In this document: one piece after another, positions 33,272 to 41,033 of the stretch
How the letters are laid out: each line of letters starts with the position of its first letter
How positions within the stretch are numbered: position 1 is the stretch's first letter
NCBI GenBank assembly: GCA_005879315.1
Contig: VBLC01000056.1
Location: 1 to 52,986 of the forward strand
Source of the DNA: Deltaproteobacteria bacterium
Lineage (GTDB): Bacteria > Myxococcota > Myxococcia > Myxococcales > 40CM-4-68-19
Length of the DNA: 52,986 bases
Direction of reading: 5' to 3'
Program-made: the position numbers and the translations under genes
The notes under the pieces: generated by a model
The model's input: the letters and a program-made list of their open reading frames with translations, nothing else
Database searches by the model: none
What the model was told of the DNA's origin: nothing

Positions 33272-34314
33272 TTCTTCGTGGCGGTTTCGCTCTCCGCCTC
33301 CTGCGCGCGCTCCTGTACTTTGTTGACCGCGTAGCGCGCGAGAAGGTCGTTGACGTTCATGGTCTGCAGCGCGCCGCCCTTGCCGCCCGAAGGGACGAAG
33401 ACGATCTCCTTCCCGGACAGCGCCTCCGCCACGCGCAGCTTGACCAGCGTGCGCCCGCCCGCGCCGCTCATCGCCTGGTTGGTCTTGGCCACGCCTTTGG
33501 CGTGCGCGCGCTTCTCGGCGAGGATCGCCTCGGACTCGCGCTGGGAGCTATAGAAGTCGGCGTCGGCGTGCAGCTTCACCTGCGCCAGCTGCCCCGAGGA
33601 CGTGGCGATCTTCTGGTTCACCTGCCCCTTGGCCGTCTCGAGATTGCGCAGCGTCTCCTGCTGAGCGGCGTGGCCCTCGGAGACCATCCGCTCCGCGGTC
33701 TGCTCGGCGAGCTTCTTGTCGTGGATGACCTTCTCGTATTCGGGATGGAAGTGATGCTCGCCCATGATCACCCGCTCGATGATCACCCCTTCGGGCGCGA
33801 GGACCTTGGCGAGCAGCGCGCGCGCCTGCTCTGCTTTCTCGAAGCGCTTGTCGGAGACGTAGAACTCTTCGCTGGTCATGGTGTTGAGCACGTCGCGCAC
33901 GATGCTGCGGCAGGCGGGGCGCACCAGGTTCTCCTTCACCTCCGGCGTGCTGCCGCCGACGTGCTCGAGGATGTAAGGCGCCTTGATGGTGTCGATGCGC
34001 CAGGCGACGGTCACGTCGACGGAGATGTCGTTGCCGTCGTGGGTCTTGAACTCGATGTCGTCCTTCGTCGCCCGATCGCCGGAAGTGCGCGACGCGGTCA
34101 TCTCCAGATTCTGCAAGGCGACGTTATAGACGTTCCAATCGGTGATGATGGCGGGGAAGGTATAGGTCGCCCCCGGCGGATAGGTCTCCTGTTGCACGCC
34201 CGACTTCCCGAAGATGCCGATCTTGCGGGTCAGCACTCCCACTTCGGTCGAGTCGGTGCTGTGGAAGGTGCATGCGGCGGTGAGGAGCAGAATGAGCGGC
34301 GCGCGCATGGTCAT
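33268..34314 (-). CDS. SPFH/Band 7 domain lipoprotein
   Basis: A 348-residue prohibitin-type protein. Unlike classic members it has a lipobox-type N-terminus (LILLLTAACTF, Cys15), so it is predicted to be lipid-anchored outside the cytoplasm. The SPFH core (about 25-215) has TYTFPAIITDWNVYNVALQN, DISVDVTVAWRIDTIKAPYI and VIIERVIMGEHHFHPEYEKV. A long coiled coil follows (KKLAEQTAERMVSEGHAAQQ and on), then a Gly-rich region KLRVAEALSGKEIVFVPSGG as in HflK/flotillin. SPFH proteins form large membrane rings. It is coupled to a second SPFH gene upstream and truA downstream. Confidence 0.85.
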   Translation of the reverse strand: MTMRAPLILLLTAACTFHSTDSTEVGVLTRKIGIFGKSGVQQETYPPGATYTFPAIITDWNVYNVALQNLEMTASRTSGDRATKDDIEFKTHDGNDISVDVTVAWRIDTIKAPYILEHVGGSTPEVKENLVRPACRSIVRDVLNTMTSEEFYVSDKRFEKAEQARALLAKVLAPEGVIIERVIMGEHHFHPEYEKVIHDKKLAEQTAERMVSEGHAAQQETLRNLETAKGQVNQKIATSSGQLAQVKLHADADFYSSQRESEAILAEKRAHAKGVAKTNQAMSGAGGRTLVKLRVAEALSGKEIVFVPSGGKGGALQTMNVNDLLARYAVNKVQERAQEAESETATKK

Positions 34315-35369
34315 TCCCCTTTCACGTCGAAGCGGCGGAGCAGCGTCTTCAGATCGAGCGGGTTCATTCCGCCTTCGCCATCGCTGGGCAGGACGATGAC
34401 CCGCGTGCCCTTGAGGGCCTCGGCCATGCGCAAGCCGACCATGTTCTCGCTGCCGACGCCGCGCAGCGCCTGGTTCTCCAGCTCGGTGCCCTGCGCCTCG
34501 GCCAGCTTGACCAGCAGATCGCCCTCGGCGGCCTTGGTGCGCCGGTAGAGGTCGGCCTGCGCTTCGAGCTTCTTCACCTCGGCTTCGCCGCGCGCCAGCT
34601 CGACCTGGACCGCCGCCGCGCCCTCGGCGACGATCTTGTTCTTCGCCGCCGCGGCCGACGCCGCCTTGGCCTCGGCTTCGTTCTTGTAGACGGTCTGGTC
34701 CTGGATCTTCCGCTGCTCGATGGCCGCCTGGTAGCGCTGGTCGTAGGTGTAGCGGCGGATCAGGACCTGGAGGACTTCGACGCCCTTCTCTCTGAGCTCC
34801 GTCTCCAGCGCCGCCTGCGCCTCTCGCGCCTTCTCGGTGCGCTTGTTGCCTCGATAGAAATCCTCCGCGTCCAGCTCACCGAGCGAGCGGCGCAGATCCT
34901 GCGTGGCCCGGGGGATGACCGCGCTGTCCTCGAAGAGCCGCCCCGGCCCGATGGTGGTCATCACCTTCAAGGGATCGGCCAGGCGATAGAGCACTGTGAC
35001 GTCGACCTGGACCGTGTATCCCTCGCTGGTCTGGATGTTCACGCCGGGCGCGACGCGGTGGCCTTCCAGGTCCTCGGTCCTTTCGCTGCGCGAGTTGGAG
35101 AGCTCGAGAACCTGGAGCCGCGTGGGGAAGCGATGCATCGTCTCGCCCACGCCGACGTAGTGCAGTCCCACGCCATAGACGAAGGGCTCGATGCCCTTGC
35201 CCATGCCGAACTTGATCTGCTTCACCCCGGCCTCGCCCGGGCGCACGTAGGTTGTGCACGAGTTGTAGCCGACCAGCACCACCAGGAGGCTGGCGGCGGC
35301 GATCCAGAGCAGCCGGAACCTCTTCCCCACCTGCGAGGGAAGGGTCACTCGGGGAATGTCGAACGCCAT
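34311..35369 (-). CDS. SPFH/Band 7 membrane protein
   Basis: A 352-residue protein with a single N-terminal membrane anchor (LLWIAAASLLVVLVGYNSC, about 20-39). The SPFH domain covers about 45-235: CTTYVRPGEAGVKQIKFGMG, TVQVDVTVLYRLADPLKVMT and VEVLQVLIRRYTYDQRYQAA. An Ala/Glu/Lys coiled coil (EAEAKAASAAAAKNKIVAEG) and an end similar to its partner (GLRMAEALKGTRVIVLPSDG) follow. The pair looks like HflK-HflC or stomatin pairs, but no FtsH or NfeD gene is adjacent. It overlaps its downstream partner by 4 bp and starts 1 bp after the gene for a 2-TM protein. Confidence 0.85.
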   Translation of the reverse strand: MAFDIPRVTLPSQVGKRFRLLWIAAASLLVVLVGYNSCTTYVRPGEAGVKQIKFGMGKGIEPFVYGVGLHYVGVGETMHRFPTRLQVLELSNSRSERTEDLEGHRVAPGVNIQTSEGYTVQVDVTVLYRLADPLKVMTTIGPGRLFEDSAVIPRATQDLRRSLGELDAEDFYRGNKRTEKAREAQAALETELREKGVEVLQVLIRRYTYDQRYQAAIEQRKIQDQTVYKNEAEAKAASAAAAKNKIVAEGAAAVQVELARGEAEVKKLEAQADLYRRTKAAEGDLLVKLAEAQGTELENQALRGVGSENMVGLRMAEALKGTRVIVLPSDGEGGMNPLDLKTLLRRFDVKGE

Positions 35370-35370
35370 C

Positions 35371-35997
35371 TCAACTCCTCTCGCGCCCTCTCGTGCCGCC
35401 GTTGGCCTCGGCGGTGACGGCAGGCGCCTCGGCGCGCATCTCGAGCGAGCGCGTCAATTCCGAGATCGGACGATAGGTTTCGAGGGTGCGGCTGGCCTGG
35501 CCGAGATCGCCCACCAGCTGGTCGAGCTTCTTGCCGAAGCGGCGCCGGTACCACCACAGCACGATGTCGGGGAACATCGGGCCGATGATGAGCAAGAGCG
35601 CCGGGAACCACTTCTCGTAGACGGGAATGTAAGGGATCTCGACGGCGATGATCCCGATGATGAAAGCGATCAGCGCGAAGACCCCGCGGGCGATGATGTC
35701 GCCGCCGCGCCAGATGCCGTACTCGCGCTTGGCGAGGGCGAGCTCCTCGGTGACGAGGCGGGCGTAGCGCGGAAGGAGGATGTCGTCGAGCGCGCCCCGC
35801 ACCCGCTGCCAGTAAGGAGGGTCGTCGACGCCCAGCTCGGTCAGCTGCCGCTCCATCTGGAGAAGCTCCTGCTCCGCATCGCGGCGCAGCGAGCGCTCCA
35901 CTTCCGGCGTCCATTCCTTGATGCCGGGGCGGCGCAGCTCGAACTGCTCGATGAGGAACCGGCCGATGGCGGCCAGCCCGTACTTCTCCGGGACCAT
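35371..35997 (-). CDS. Hypothetical membrane protein with two central TM helices
   Basis: A 208-residue protein. The N-terminal 95 residues are soluble and helical (PEVERSLRRDAEQELLQMER, YARLVTEELALAKREYGIWR). Two TM segments follow at about 100-120 (ARGVFALIAFIIGIIAVEIP) and 128-148 (WFPALLLIIGPMFPDIVLWW), then a basic helix (YRRRFGKKLDQLVGDLG) and a variable tail. It is the first gene of the SPFH/truA set on this strand. Its role may be to work with the two SPFH proteins, but that is inferred from position only. It is divergent from the ammonium transporter. Confidence 0.65.
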   Translation of the reverse strand: MVPEKYGLAAIGRFLIEQFELRRPGIKEWTPEVERSLRRDAEQELLQMERQLTELGVDDPPYWQRVRGALDDILLPRYARLVTEELALAKREYGIWRGGDIIARGVFALIAFIIGIIAVEIPYIPVYEKWFPALLLIIGPMFPDIVLWWYRRRFGKKLDQLVGDLGQASRTLETYRPISELTRSLEMRAEAPAVTAEANGGTRGRERS

Positions 35998-36057
35998 GAG
36001 TGATTAGTAACACGCCGGCGGCGTTGCGCCGCGAAACGCCTTTTTCTACAAAGGCGC

Positions 36058-37629
36058 ATGCTCCTTTCCATTCCTCCGCCGGTCTCGCAGGATCAATTCC
36101 AGCGGCTCGCCTCGGTGGTCGCCATCGGCTGGTGGGCGATCTGCTTCGCGCTCATCTTCTTCATGCAGAGCGGCTTCCTCTTGCTCGAGGCCGGATCGGT
36201 GCGGGCCAAGAACGCCGCGCACGTCTGCGCCAAGGTGCTCTCGCACACCGCCATCGCCACCGCCTCCTTCTGGCTGGTGGGCTTCGCCATCAAGGCTTTC
36301 GCCTGGCCCCTCTGCTACCTGATCCGCCAGGCCGGGACGGGCACCGTGCTCACGCGGCTGGACGACGCCATCACCGGCTACGTCGGCTGGACGGGCGCCT
36401 CGACCGCCTGGACGCCGTGGAGCTTCACTGCGCTCCCCGACGTCTACCTGTTCAGCTTCTTCGGCTCGCTCACCTTCTGCATCACTTCGACGGCGATCCC
36501 CGGCACGGTCTTTTCCGAGCGCTTCCGGTTCAAGGCATATCTCCTCTATGCGTTCCTTTATTCGGGGCTGGTCTATCCGATCTTCGGATTCCTCATCTGG
36601 GGAGGCGTGGGCGGATCGCCACTGCTCGACCCGCACAGTGCGTTGGTGCAGGCGATGGACCGCTGGTTCACTCCCGAGCTGACCAGCCCGCTCGGAGCGA
36701 AGCTGCAGGCTTACGGCATGGGCGCCGACGCGAGCGGCCGATATTTCTGGGCCCCCTATACCGACTATGCCGGCTCGACCGGCGTGCACGCGCTCGGGGG
36801 CATCGTGGGGCTGGTGGGCGGCTGGTACGTCGGCCCGCGCCTCGGCCGCTACCGCCGCGACGGAACGCCGCTGGCCATTCCGGCGCACAACGTCCTGCTC
36901 ACCGTCTTCGGCGCGCTCTTGCTCGCCTTCTGCTGGTTCGGATTCAACGGCGGGTCAGTGGTCGCGAACGCGGCCTCGCACCCCACTCTGGGCAAGGGCG
37001 CGGGAGCGCGCGGGCTCTATCTCGCCGACTACATCTTCAGCGACGTCTGGTGGGTCTTCGTCACCACCGCGCTCGCGGCGGCGGGCGGGACGCTGGGCGC
37101 GCTCATCGCCGGCTTCCGTCTGCACCGCGCGGCCGACCCTTTGGTCCTGGCGAATGGATTGCTCGGCGGCCTCGTCGCCATCTGCGCCTGCGTTGGATTC
37201 GCGCCGCCCGGATATGGTTTGCTGGTCGGCCTCGTCGCGGGATTTCAGTTCCCCTACACCTTCCGCTGGGTCGAGCGGACGCTGCGCATCGACGATGCCA
37301 TCGGGACCATCGCCTGCCATCTCGCCTCGGGGGTCATCGGCGGGATCATGGCGGGCATCTACGGGCAGCTCTTCTGGTGGGGCCTCTTGCCGCAGGGCTG
37401 GGTGCATCCGGGAGGCGATCTCGCCGGCGGCACGACCATCCCCACGCTCGGCATCCAGATCTGCGGCTTTCTTTCCTTGCTCGTCTATGGGCTACCCGCG
37501 GGATATTTCATCTTCAAGGTCTGCGACTGGATGGTCGGCGTTCGCTCCACTCCCGACGAGGAACGGCAGGGCCTCGACATGGCCGAGCACAACATCGAGG
37601 CCTATCCCACGGCCGAGAGCGGCGGATGA
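36058..37629 (+). CDS. amt: Ammonium transporter
   Basis: A 523-residue Amt family channel. Eleven or so TM helices are visible. Conserved signatures are GFLLLEAGSVRAKN (helix 1-2), DYAGSTGVHALGG with the Asp and the first twin-His eight residues later, and the second His in IACHLASGVIGG. These match AmtB Asp160/His168/His318 in spacing and order. It lacks the GlnK gene often paired with amt. The C-terminus DMAEHNIEAYP is the typical PII-contact tail. Its stop overlaps the start of the DCC gene (ATGA). Confidence 0.93.
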   Translation: MLLSIPPPVSQDQFQRLASVVAIGWWAICFALIFFMQSGFLLLEAGSVRAKNAAHVCAKVLSHTAIATASFWLVGFAIKAFAWPLCYLIRQAGTGTVLTRLDDAITGYVGWTGASTAWTPWSFTALPDVYLFSFFGSLTFCITSTAIPGTVFSERFRFKAYLLYAFLYSGLVYPIFGFLIWGGVGGSPLLDPHSALVQAMDRWFTPELTSPLGAKLQAYGMGADASGRYFWAPYTDYAGSTGVHALGGIVGLVGGWYVGPRLGRYRRDGTPLAIPAHNVLLTVFGALLLAFCWFGFNGGSVVANAASHPTLGKGAGARGLYLADYIFSDVWWVFVTTALAAAGGTLGALIAGFRLHRAADPLVLANGLLGGLVAICACVGFAPPGYGLLVGLVAGFQFPYTFRWVERTLRIDDAIGTIACHLASGVIGGIMAGIYGQLFWWGLLPQGWVHPGGDLAGGTTIPTLGIQICGFLSLLVYGLPAGYFIFKVCDWMVGVRSTPDEERQGLDMAEHNIEAYPTAESGG

Positions 37630-38024
37630 CCGTCGTCTACGACGCCGACTGCGGCGTCTGTCAGGCGAGCGTGGCCTGGCTGCGCAAGCGCGACCGGCGC
37701 GGCACGCTGCAGTTCGTCGGCAACGACGAGGCGCACCTTCCCGCCGGCGTGTCGCGCGAGGAGACCGAGCACACCCTGGTCGTCCTCGAGGGCGGGCGGA
37801 AGCTGGTCCGCGGCGAGGCGGTGGCTCGACTGCTGCGCGAGTTGCCGCGCTGGTCCGTCGTCGGCGCCTTGATGCGCCTGCCGGGGCTGCGGATCCTGAT
37901 GGACTTCGGCTACGACCGGGTGGCGCGAAACCGCCACCGCCTCTCCTCGGCCTTGGGCATGCGCGCCTGCGCTACTTCATCTCGGCCGCGCACTGCGGAG
38001 AGAGATCGGCCTGGTGCTCCTTGA
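37626..38024 (+). CDS. DCC-family thiol-disulfide oxidoreductase-like protein
   Basis: About 132 residues beginning VVYDADCGVCQASVAWLRKR, with the Asp-x-x-Cys-x-x-Cys signature (Cys9, Cys12) that names the DUF393/DCC family of thioredoxin-like proteins. LVRGEAVARLLRELPRW and ALMRLPGLRILMDFGYDRVA are the expected later blocks. It starts with ATG overlapping the amt stop. Its last 18 codons overlap by 53 bp the 3' end of the convergent Cys-rich-repeat gene and are atypical, so the functional end may be near residue 115. Its substrate is unknown. Confidence 0.85.
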   Translation: MTVVYDADCGVCQASVAWLRKRDRRGTLQFVGNDEAHLPAGVSREETEHTLVVLEGGRKLVRGEAVARLLRELPRWSVVGALMRLPGLRILMDFGYDRVARNRHRLSSALGMRACATSSRPRTAERDRPGAP

Positions 38025-38418
38025 GGCAGTCGAGGATGCGGCCCTCACCCGGCTTCACTTCCTTGCAGAGCTTCTCGGCATCGGCCCGGCAGGCGCGCAC
38101 CCCTTCGCGATTCTCGCGGATGCGGGAGAAGAACTCCTTGCACTCCGCCGAGATCTCATTGCGATGCTCGCGCATGCAGGCGGCGCGCTCCTTGCCGGCT
38201 TTGGCGTTGGGGCAGAGCTTGGCCAGGTCGGCCTGGCAGGACTCGGCCTCCTCGCGGAACTCGGCGCGCTCCTCCTTGCATTCCGCCGAAAGGTCCGCCT
38301 CGTGCTCCTTGAGGCAGGCGGCGATGCGGCCCTGGCCCGGCTTCACGCCGGCGCAGAGCTTGCGCGCGTCCTGCAGGCAGGGGTGAGCGGCGATCAAGAG
38401 AGCGATGAGCAGGGTCAT
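37972..38418 (-). CDS. Secreted cysteine-rich-repeat (GLG1/PF00839-type) protein
   Basis: A 148-residue protein with a short signal (MTLLIALLIAAHP) and three copies of a Cys-rich module: CLQDARKLCAGVKPGQGRIA with ACLKEHEADLSAEC, then CQADLAKLCPNAKAGKERAA with CMREHRNEISAEC, then CRADAEKLCKEVKPGEGRIL with DCLKEHQADLSPQC. The spacing Cys-x7-Cys-x12-13-Cys-x13-Cys repeats and matches the cysteine-rich repeat of the Golgi GLG1 family that is widespread in proteobacterial exported proteins. Probably disulfide-bonded in the periplasm. It is coupled by a 4-bp overlap to the E1 beta gene. Confidence 0.85.
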   Translation of the reverse strand: MTLLIALLIAAHPCLQDARKLCAGVKPGQGRIAACLKEHEADLSAECKEERAEFREEAESCQADLAKLCPNAKAGKERAACMREHRNEISAECKEFFSRIRENREGVRACRADAEKLCKEVKPGEGRILDCLKEHQADLSPQCAAEMK

Positions 38419-39476
38419 GGTTCGATCCTCGCGAGCGAGCGGATCGCTTCGGTGATGCTCGGCAATTGCGGCACCGAGGCCATCTCCAGGCTGTCGGCCA
38501 ACCCGATGCCGGGAACGTGGGCGCCGGCGAGGAGCCGCGGCGGCGCGATCAGCTCGTAGAACAGCTCCTCCACCGTCCGGCGCAAGAGGTGCTCGCCGAA
38601 GTTGGTGATCTCGGTGTCCTCATTGACGAAGAGCGCGCGGCCGGTGCGGCGCACCGACTCGGCGATGCGTTCCCAGTCGTAGGGATGGAGGCTGCGCAGG
38701 TCGATCACCTCCGCCTCGATCTCCTCGCGGGAGAGCTCCTCGGCGGCGCGGGCGCAGAGCGGCAGGGTGCGGCCGTAGCTGACCACGGTGAGATCGCGCC
38801 CGGGCCGCACGGTGCGGGCCTCACCGAAGGGAATGAAGAGGTCGGGCGTGTCCGGCCATTGCGGCTTCCACTGGCTTCGCTCGCCGAGCGGCGCGTCGAT
38901 CAATTTGCTCAGCGCCTTGTCGTCGCCGGGCTCGCCGGGGATCTCCTCGCCCGGCTGCGCGCGGACTCGCATCAACGCCTTGGGCACGAGGAAGAAGCAG
39001 GGATTCGGATCGACCACGCAGGAGAGGAGGAGCCCGTACGCGTCCTTGGGCGTGGAGGGAATGGCGATCTTGTATCCGGGAATGTGCGTCGCCGTCGCAT
39101 CGAAGGAATGGGAGTGATAGATGCTCCCGCGAATTCCCGATCCGACCGGCGTCATGATGGTCATTGGACAGTTCCAATCGCCATTGGAAGACCAATGGAT
39201 CATCCCGCCGAGCTTCAGCAGATCGATCGCGTTGAAGGCATAGTCGCAGAATTGAATCTCGGCGACGTTGCGGCAGCCGGCGAGACCCAATCCGATGCTG
39301 GCGCCGACGATGCCGCGCTCGTCCAGCGGCGAGTTCCAGGCCGTCTTGAGGCCTTGCGTGGCGGTGAAGGCGCCGCCCAGCGGCGGACCCACGTCCTCGC
39401 CGAAGATGTCGGTGACGCCGTGCCGCTCCTCGGCGACGTGCAGCGCCATGCGGATGGCCTGGACCATGTTGCTCAT
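38415..39476 (-). CDS. 2-oxoacid dehydrogenase E1 beta subunit (branched-chain type)
   Basis: A 353-residue transketolase-type pyrimidine/C-terminal domain subunit. The start MSNMVQAIRMALHVAEERHG overlaps the stop of the alpha gene. FGEDVGPPLGGAFTATQGLK, IVGASIGLGLAGCRNVAEIQF, SHSFDATATHIPGYKIAIPS, TVVSYGRTLPLCARAAEELS and the C-terminal EAEVIDLRSLHPYDWERIAE are typical of BCKDH/PDH E1 beta. The cofactor is TPP shared with the alpha subunit; the complex decarboxylates branched-chain 2-oxoacids or a related acid. E2 and E3 genes are not in the window. Substrate choice between branched-chain acids and pyruvate is uncertain. Confidence 0.9.
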   Translation of the reverse strand: MSNMVQAIRMALHVAEERHGVTDIFGEDVGPPLGGAFTATQGLKTAWNSPLDERGIVGASIGLGLAGCRNVAEIQFCDYAFNAIDLLKLGGMIHWSSNGDWNCPMTIMTPVGSGIRGSIYHSHSFDATATHIPGYKIAIPSTPKDAYGLLLSCVVDPNPCFFLVPKALMRVRAQPGEEIPGEPGDDKALSKLIDAPLGERSQWKPQWPDTPDLFIPFGEARTVRPGRDLTVVSYGRTLPLCARAAEELSREEIEAEVIDLRSLHPYDWERIAESVRRTGRALFVNEDTEITNFGEHLLRRTVEELFYELIAPPRLLAGAHVPGIGLADSLEMASVPQLPSITEAIRSLARIEP

Positions 39477-40501
39477 GGCCGTTCCCGCACCAGGTCCCGG
39501 TCGCTGAAGACATGGTCGAAGATGGTCCGCCCTTCCGGCATCGGCTCCTGCCGGACCTTGCGATGCGCCTCCTGCAGCTCGGCGGCAAAGCGGGCGCGCA
39601 ATTCCTCGATCTGCGCGCGCGTGAGCAGGCCGCGCTCTTCCAGCCGGTGCTCGAAACCCTGCAGGCAATCGGCCTCGTCGTTGACGCGATTCGCGCCCGA
39701 GGCCGAGCTGTGGCCGTAGAGCCGCGAGACGATCGCCTCCATCAGGAAAGGCCGCCGCTCGCTGCGCACGTACTCCATCGCCCCGCGCAGCTCGCGGTAG
39801 CAGATCTCCGGATCGTTGCCGTCGATCGTCTTCGATTCGATGCCGAAAGCCTTGCCGCGGTCGGAGATCCGCTTCTCGCCGTGCTGCCCCTGCCAGTGCG
39901 TCGAGATTCCCCATTTGTTGTTGGTGACGAGGATCAAGACCGGCAATGGATTTGCCGGCCGGGACGACCAGATCAGGCAGCTGGCGAAATCTCCCTCGGC
40001 CGTTCCGGCGTCGCCGCCCGTCACGATGGTGATGCCGCGCCCGCCGGCGATCCGCTTCTGGGCGATGGCCGTGCCCGGCGCCATCGCATATTGCACCTCG
40101 ATAGGGCTCGAGATGGGAACGACATTCCATTCGCGGATGGAATAATGGCCGGAGAAATTGCGCCCGCCGGTATAGGGATCGGTCGCGGTGTTCTTCATCA
40201 TCCGCAGGGAATCGATCGGGTCTGCGCCCATCGCCAGAAGCGTCGCGCTCTGCCGATAATGGAAATGGCAATAATCGTACTGCGGCCCTCTTCCTTTCTC
40301 GATGAGCAGCCCGAGCGGGACGTTGAACGCCTCCTCGCCCGGGCCGCCGATCCAGAAATAGCCGTCGCCCTGCCGGTACATCTGCATGAGCCGTTCCTCG
40401 AGCAGCCGGCCCTTGACCATCAATTCGTGCAGCTTGCGCAAGAGCTCGGGCGAGAGCTCGGTTTCGGGCGGACTGAGGACCGGTCGCAGACTGGTGCTCA
40501 C
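39473..40501 (-). CDS. 2-oxoacid dehydrogenase E1 alpha subunit (branched-chain type)
   Basis: A 342-residue TPP-binding subunit. The segment TIVTGGDAGTAEGDFASCLI, then LVTNNKWGISTH, is the TPP-binding fold (GDG-x-NN motif, here GDA-x15-30-NN), and EAIVSRLYGHSSASGANRVN includes the conserved phosphorylation-loop His. Similarity to BCKDH alpha is suggested by RNFSGHYSIREWNVVPISSP. GGPGEEAFNVPLGLLIEKG early in the protein is the usual glycine turn. It is the first gene of the alpha/beta operon. Confidence 0.9.
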   Translation of the reverse strand: MSTSLRPVLSPPETELSPELLRKLHELMVKGRLLEERLMQMYRQGDGYFWIGGPGEEAFNVPLGLLIEKGRGPQYDYCHFHYRQSATLLAMGADPIDSLRMMKNTATDPYTGGRNFSGHYSIREWNVVPISSPIEVQYAMAPGTAIAQKRIAGGRGITIVTGGDAGTAEGDFASCLIWSSRPANPLPVLILVTNNKWGISTHWQGQHGEKRISDRGKAFGIESKTIDGNDPEICYRELRGAMEYVRSERRPFLMEAIVSRLYGHSSASGANRVNDEADCLQGFEHRLEERGLLTRAQIEELRARFAAELQEAHRKVRQEPMPEGRTIFDHVFSDRDLVRERP

Positions 40502-40534
40502 GGGGCCGGTTATCTATCCCAACCGCCAGCCACT

Positions 40535-41023
40535 TCAAGGGCACTGTTGGACGCAGTGCGCGAACTCGCTCAGCTCGAGCGGCTGGGGCAGACAGACGTC
40601 GGCCACGTCGTCGAGATAGCAGCGGGAAGTGCACAGTTCCGTCGCTCCGCAAGGCGCGGGCGTCGGGCTGGCCGGCGGCTTGCCCGGGCAGGCGGCGAGC
40701 CGAACCGCCAGCGCGCCGCAGGAGTTCTGCGCCCGAGCGCCGGAGAGGCAGCTGTCGAGGAGGCCGCGGGTAAGCTCGCAGCCGGCGAAGGAAGGAACGT
40801 TGCCGGTGCAGAGGTAATGGTCGTCGGCGCAGGAGAAGTATTCGTCGAACGGCCCGCCGCAGTCGGAGGCGCGCGCCTCGAGCTCGAGCGACTTCGCCTC
40901 GTTCTGGCAGGCGGTGATCTGGTCGTCGGTCTGCGCCCGGCAGAGCCCGACGTCCTCGCAGACGCTCTCTGCGTGCGTTCCGCAGGCGATGGCGAAGAGC
41001 AAGAACAAGGAGAAGGCTTTCAT
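40535..41023 (-). CDS. Cys-rich secreted lipoprotein (162 aa)
   Basis: A 162-residue protein starting MKAFSLFLLFAIACGTHAES with a lipobox at Cys14. The mature chain has about 15 Cys in spaced pairs (VCEDVGLCRAQ, CADDHYLCTG, CGATELCTSRCYLDD, HCVQQCP), suggesting a disulfide-rich fold. It contains no named domain. It follows the porin gene by 10 bp and is the last gene of that set, and converges on nothing (the next gene, E1 alpha, begins 33 bp away in the same direction). Possibly a surface or envelope component. Confidence 0.7.
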   Translation of the reverse strand: MKAFSLFLLFAIACGTHAESVCEDVGLCRAQTDDQITACQNEAKSLELEARASDCGGPFDEYFSCADDHYLCTGNVPSFAGCELTRGLLDSCLSGARAQNSCGALAVRLAACPGKPPASPTPAPCGATELCTSRCYLDDVADVCLPQPLELSEFAHCVQQCP

Positions 41024-41033
41024 CGGCTCCTCC

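Noticed and set aside
40535-41023. In-frame merging of the Cys-rich lipoprotein with the porin
   Set aside because: Separate starts and signal peptides are clear, with 10 bp between.
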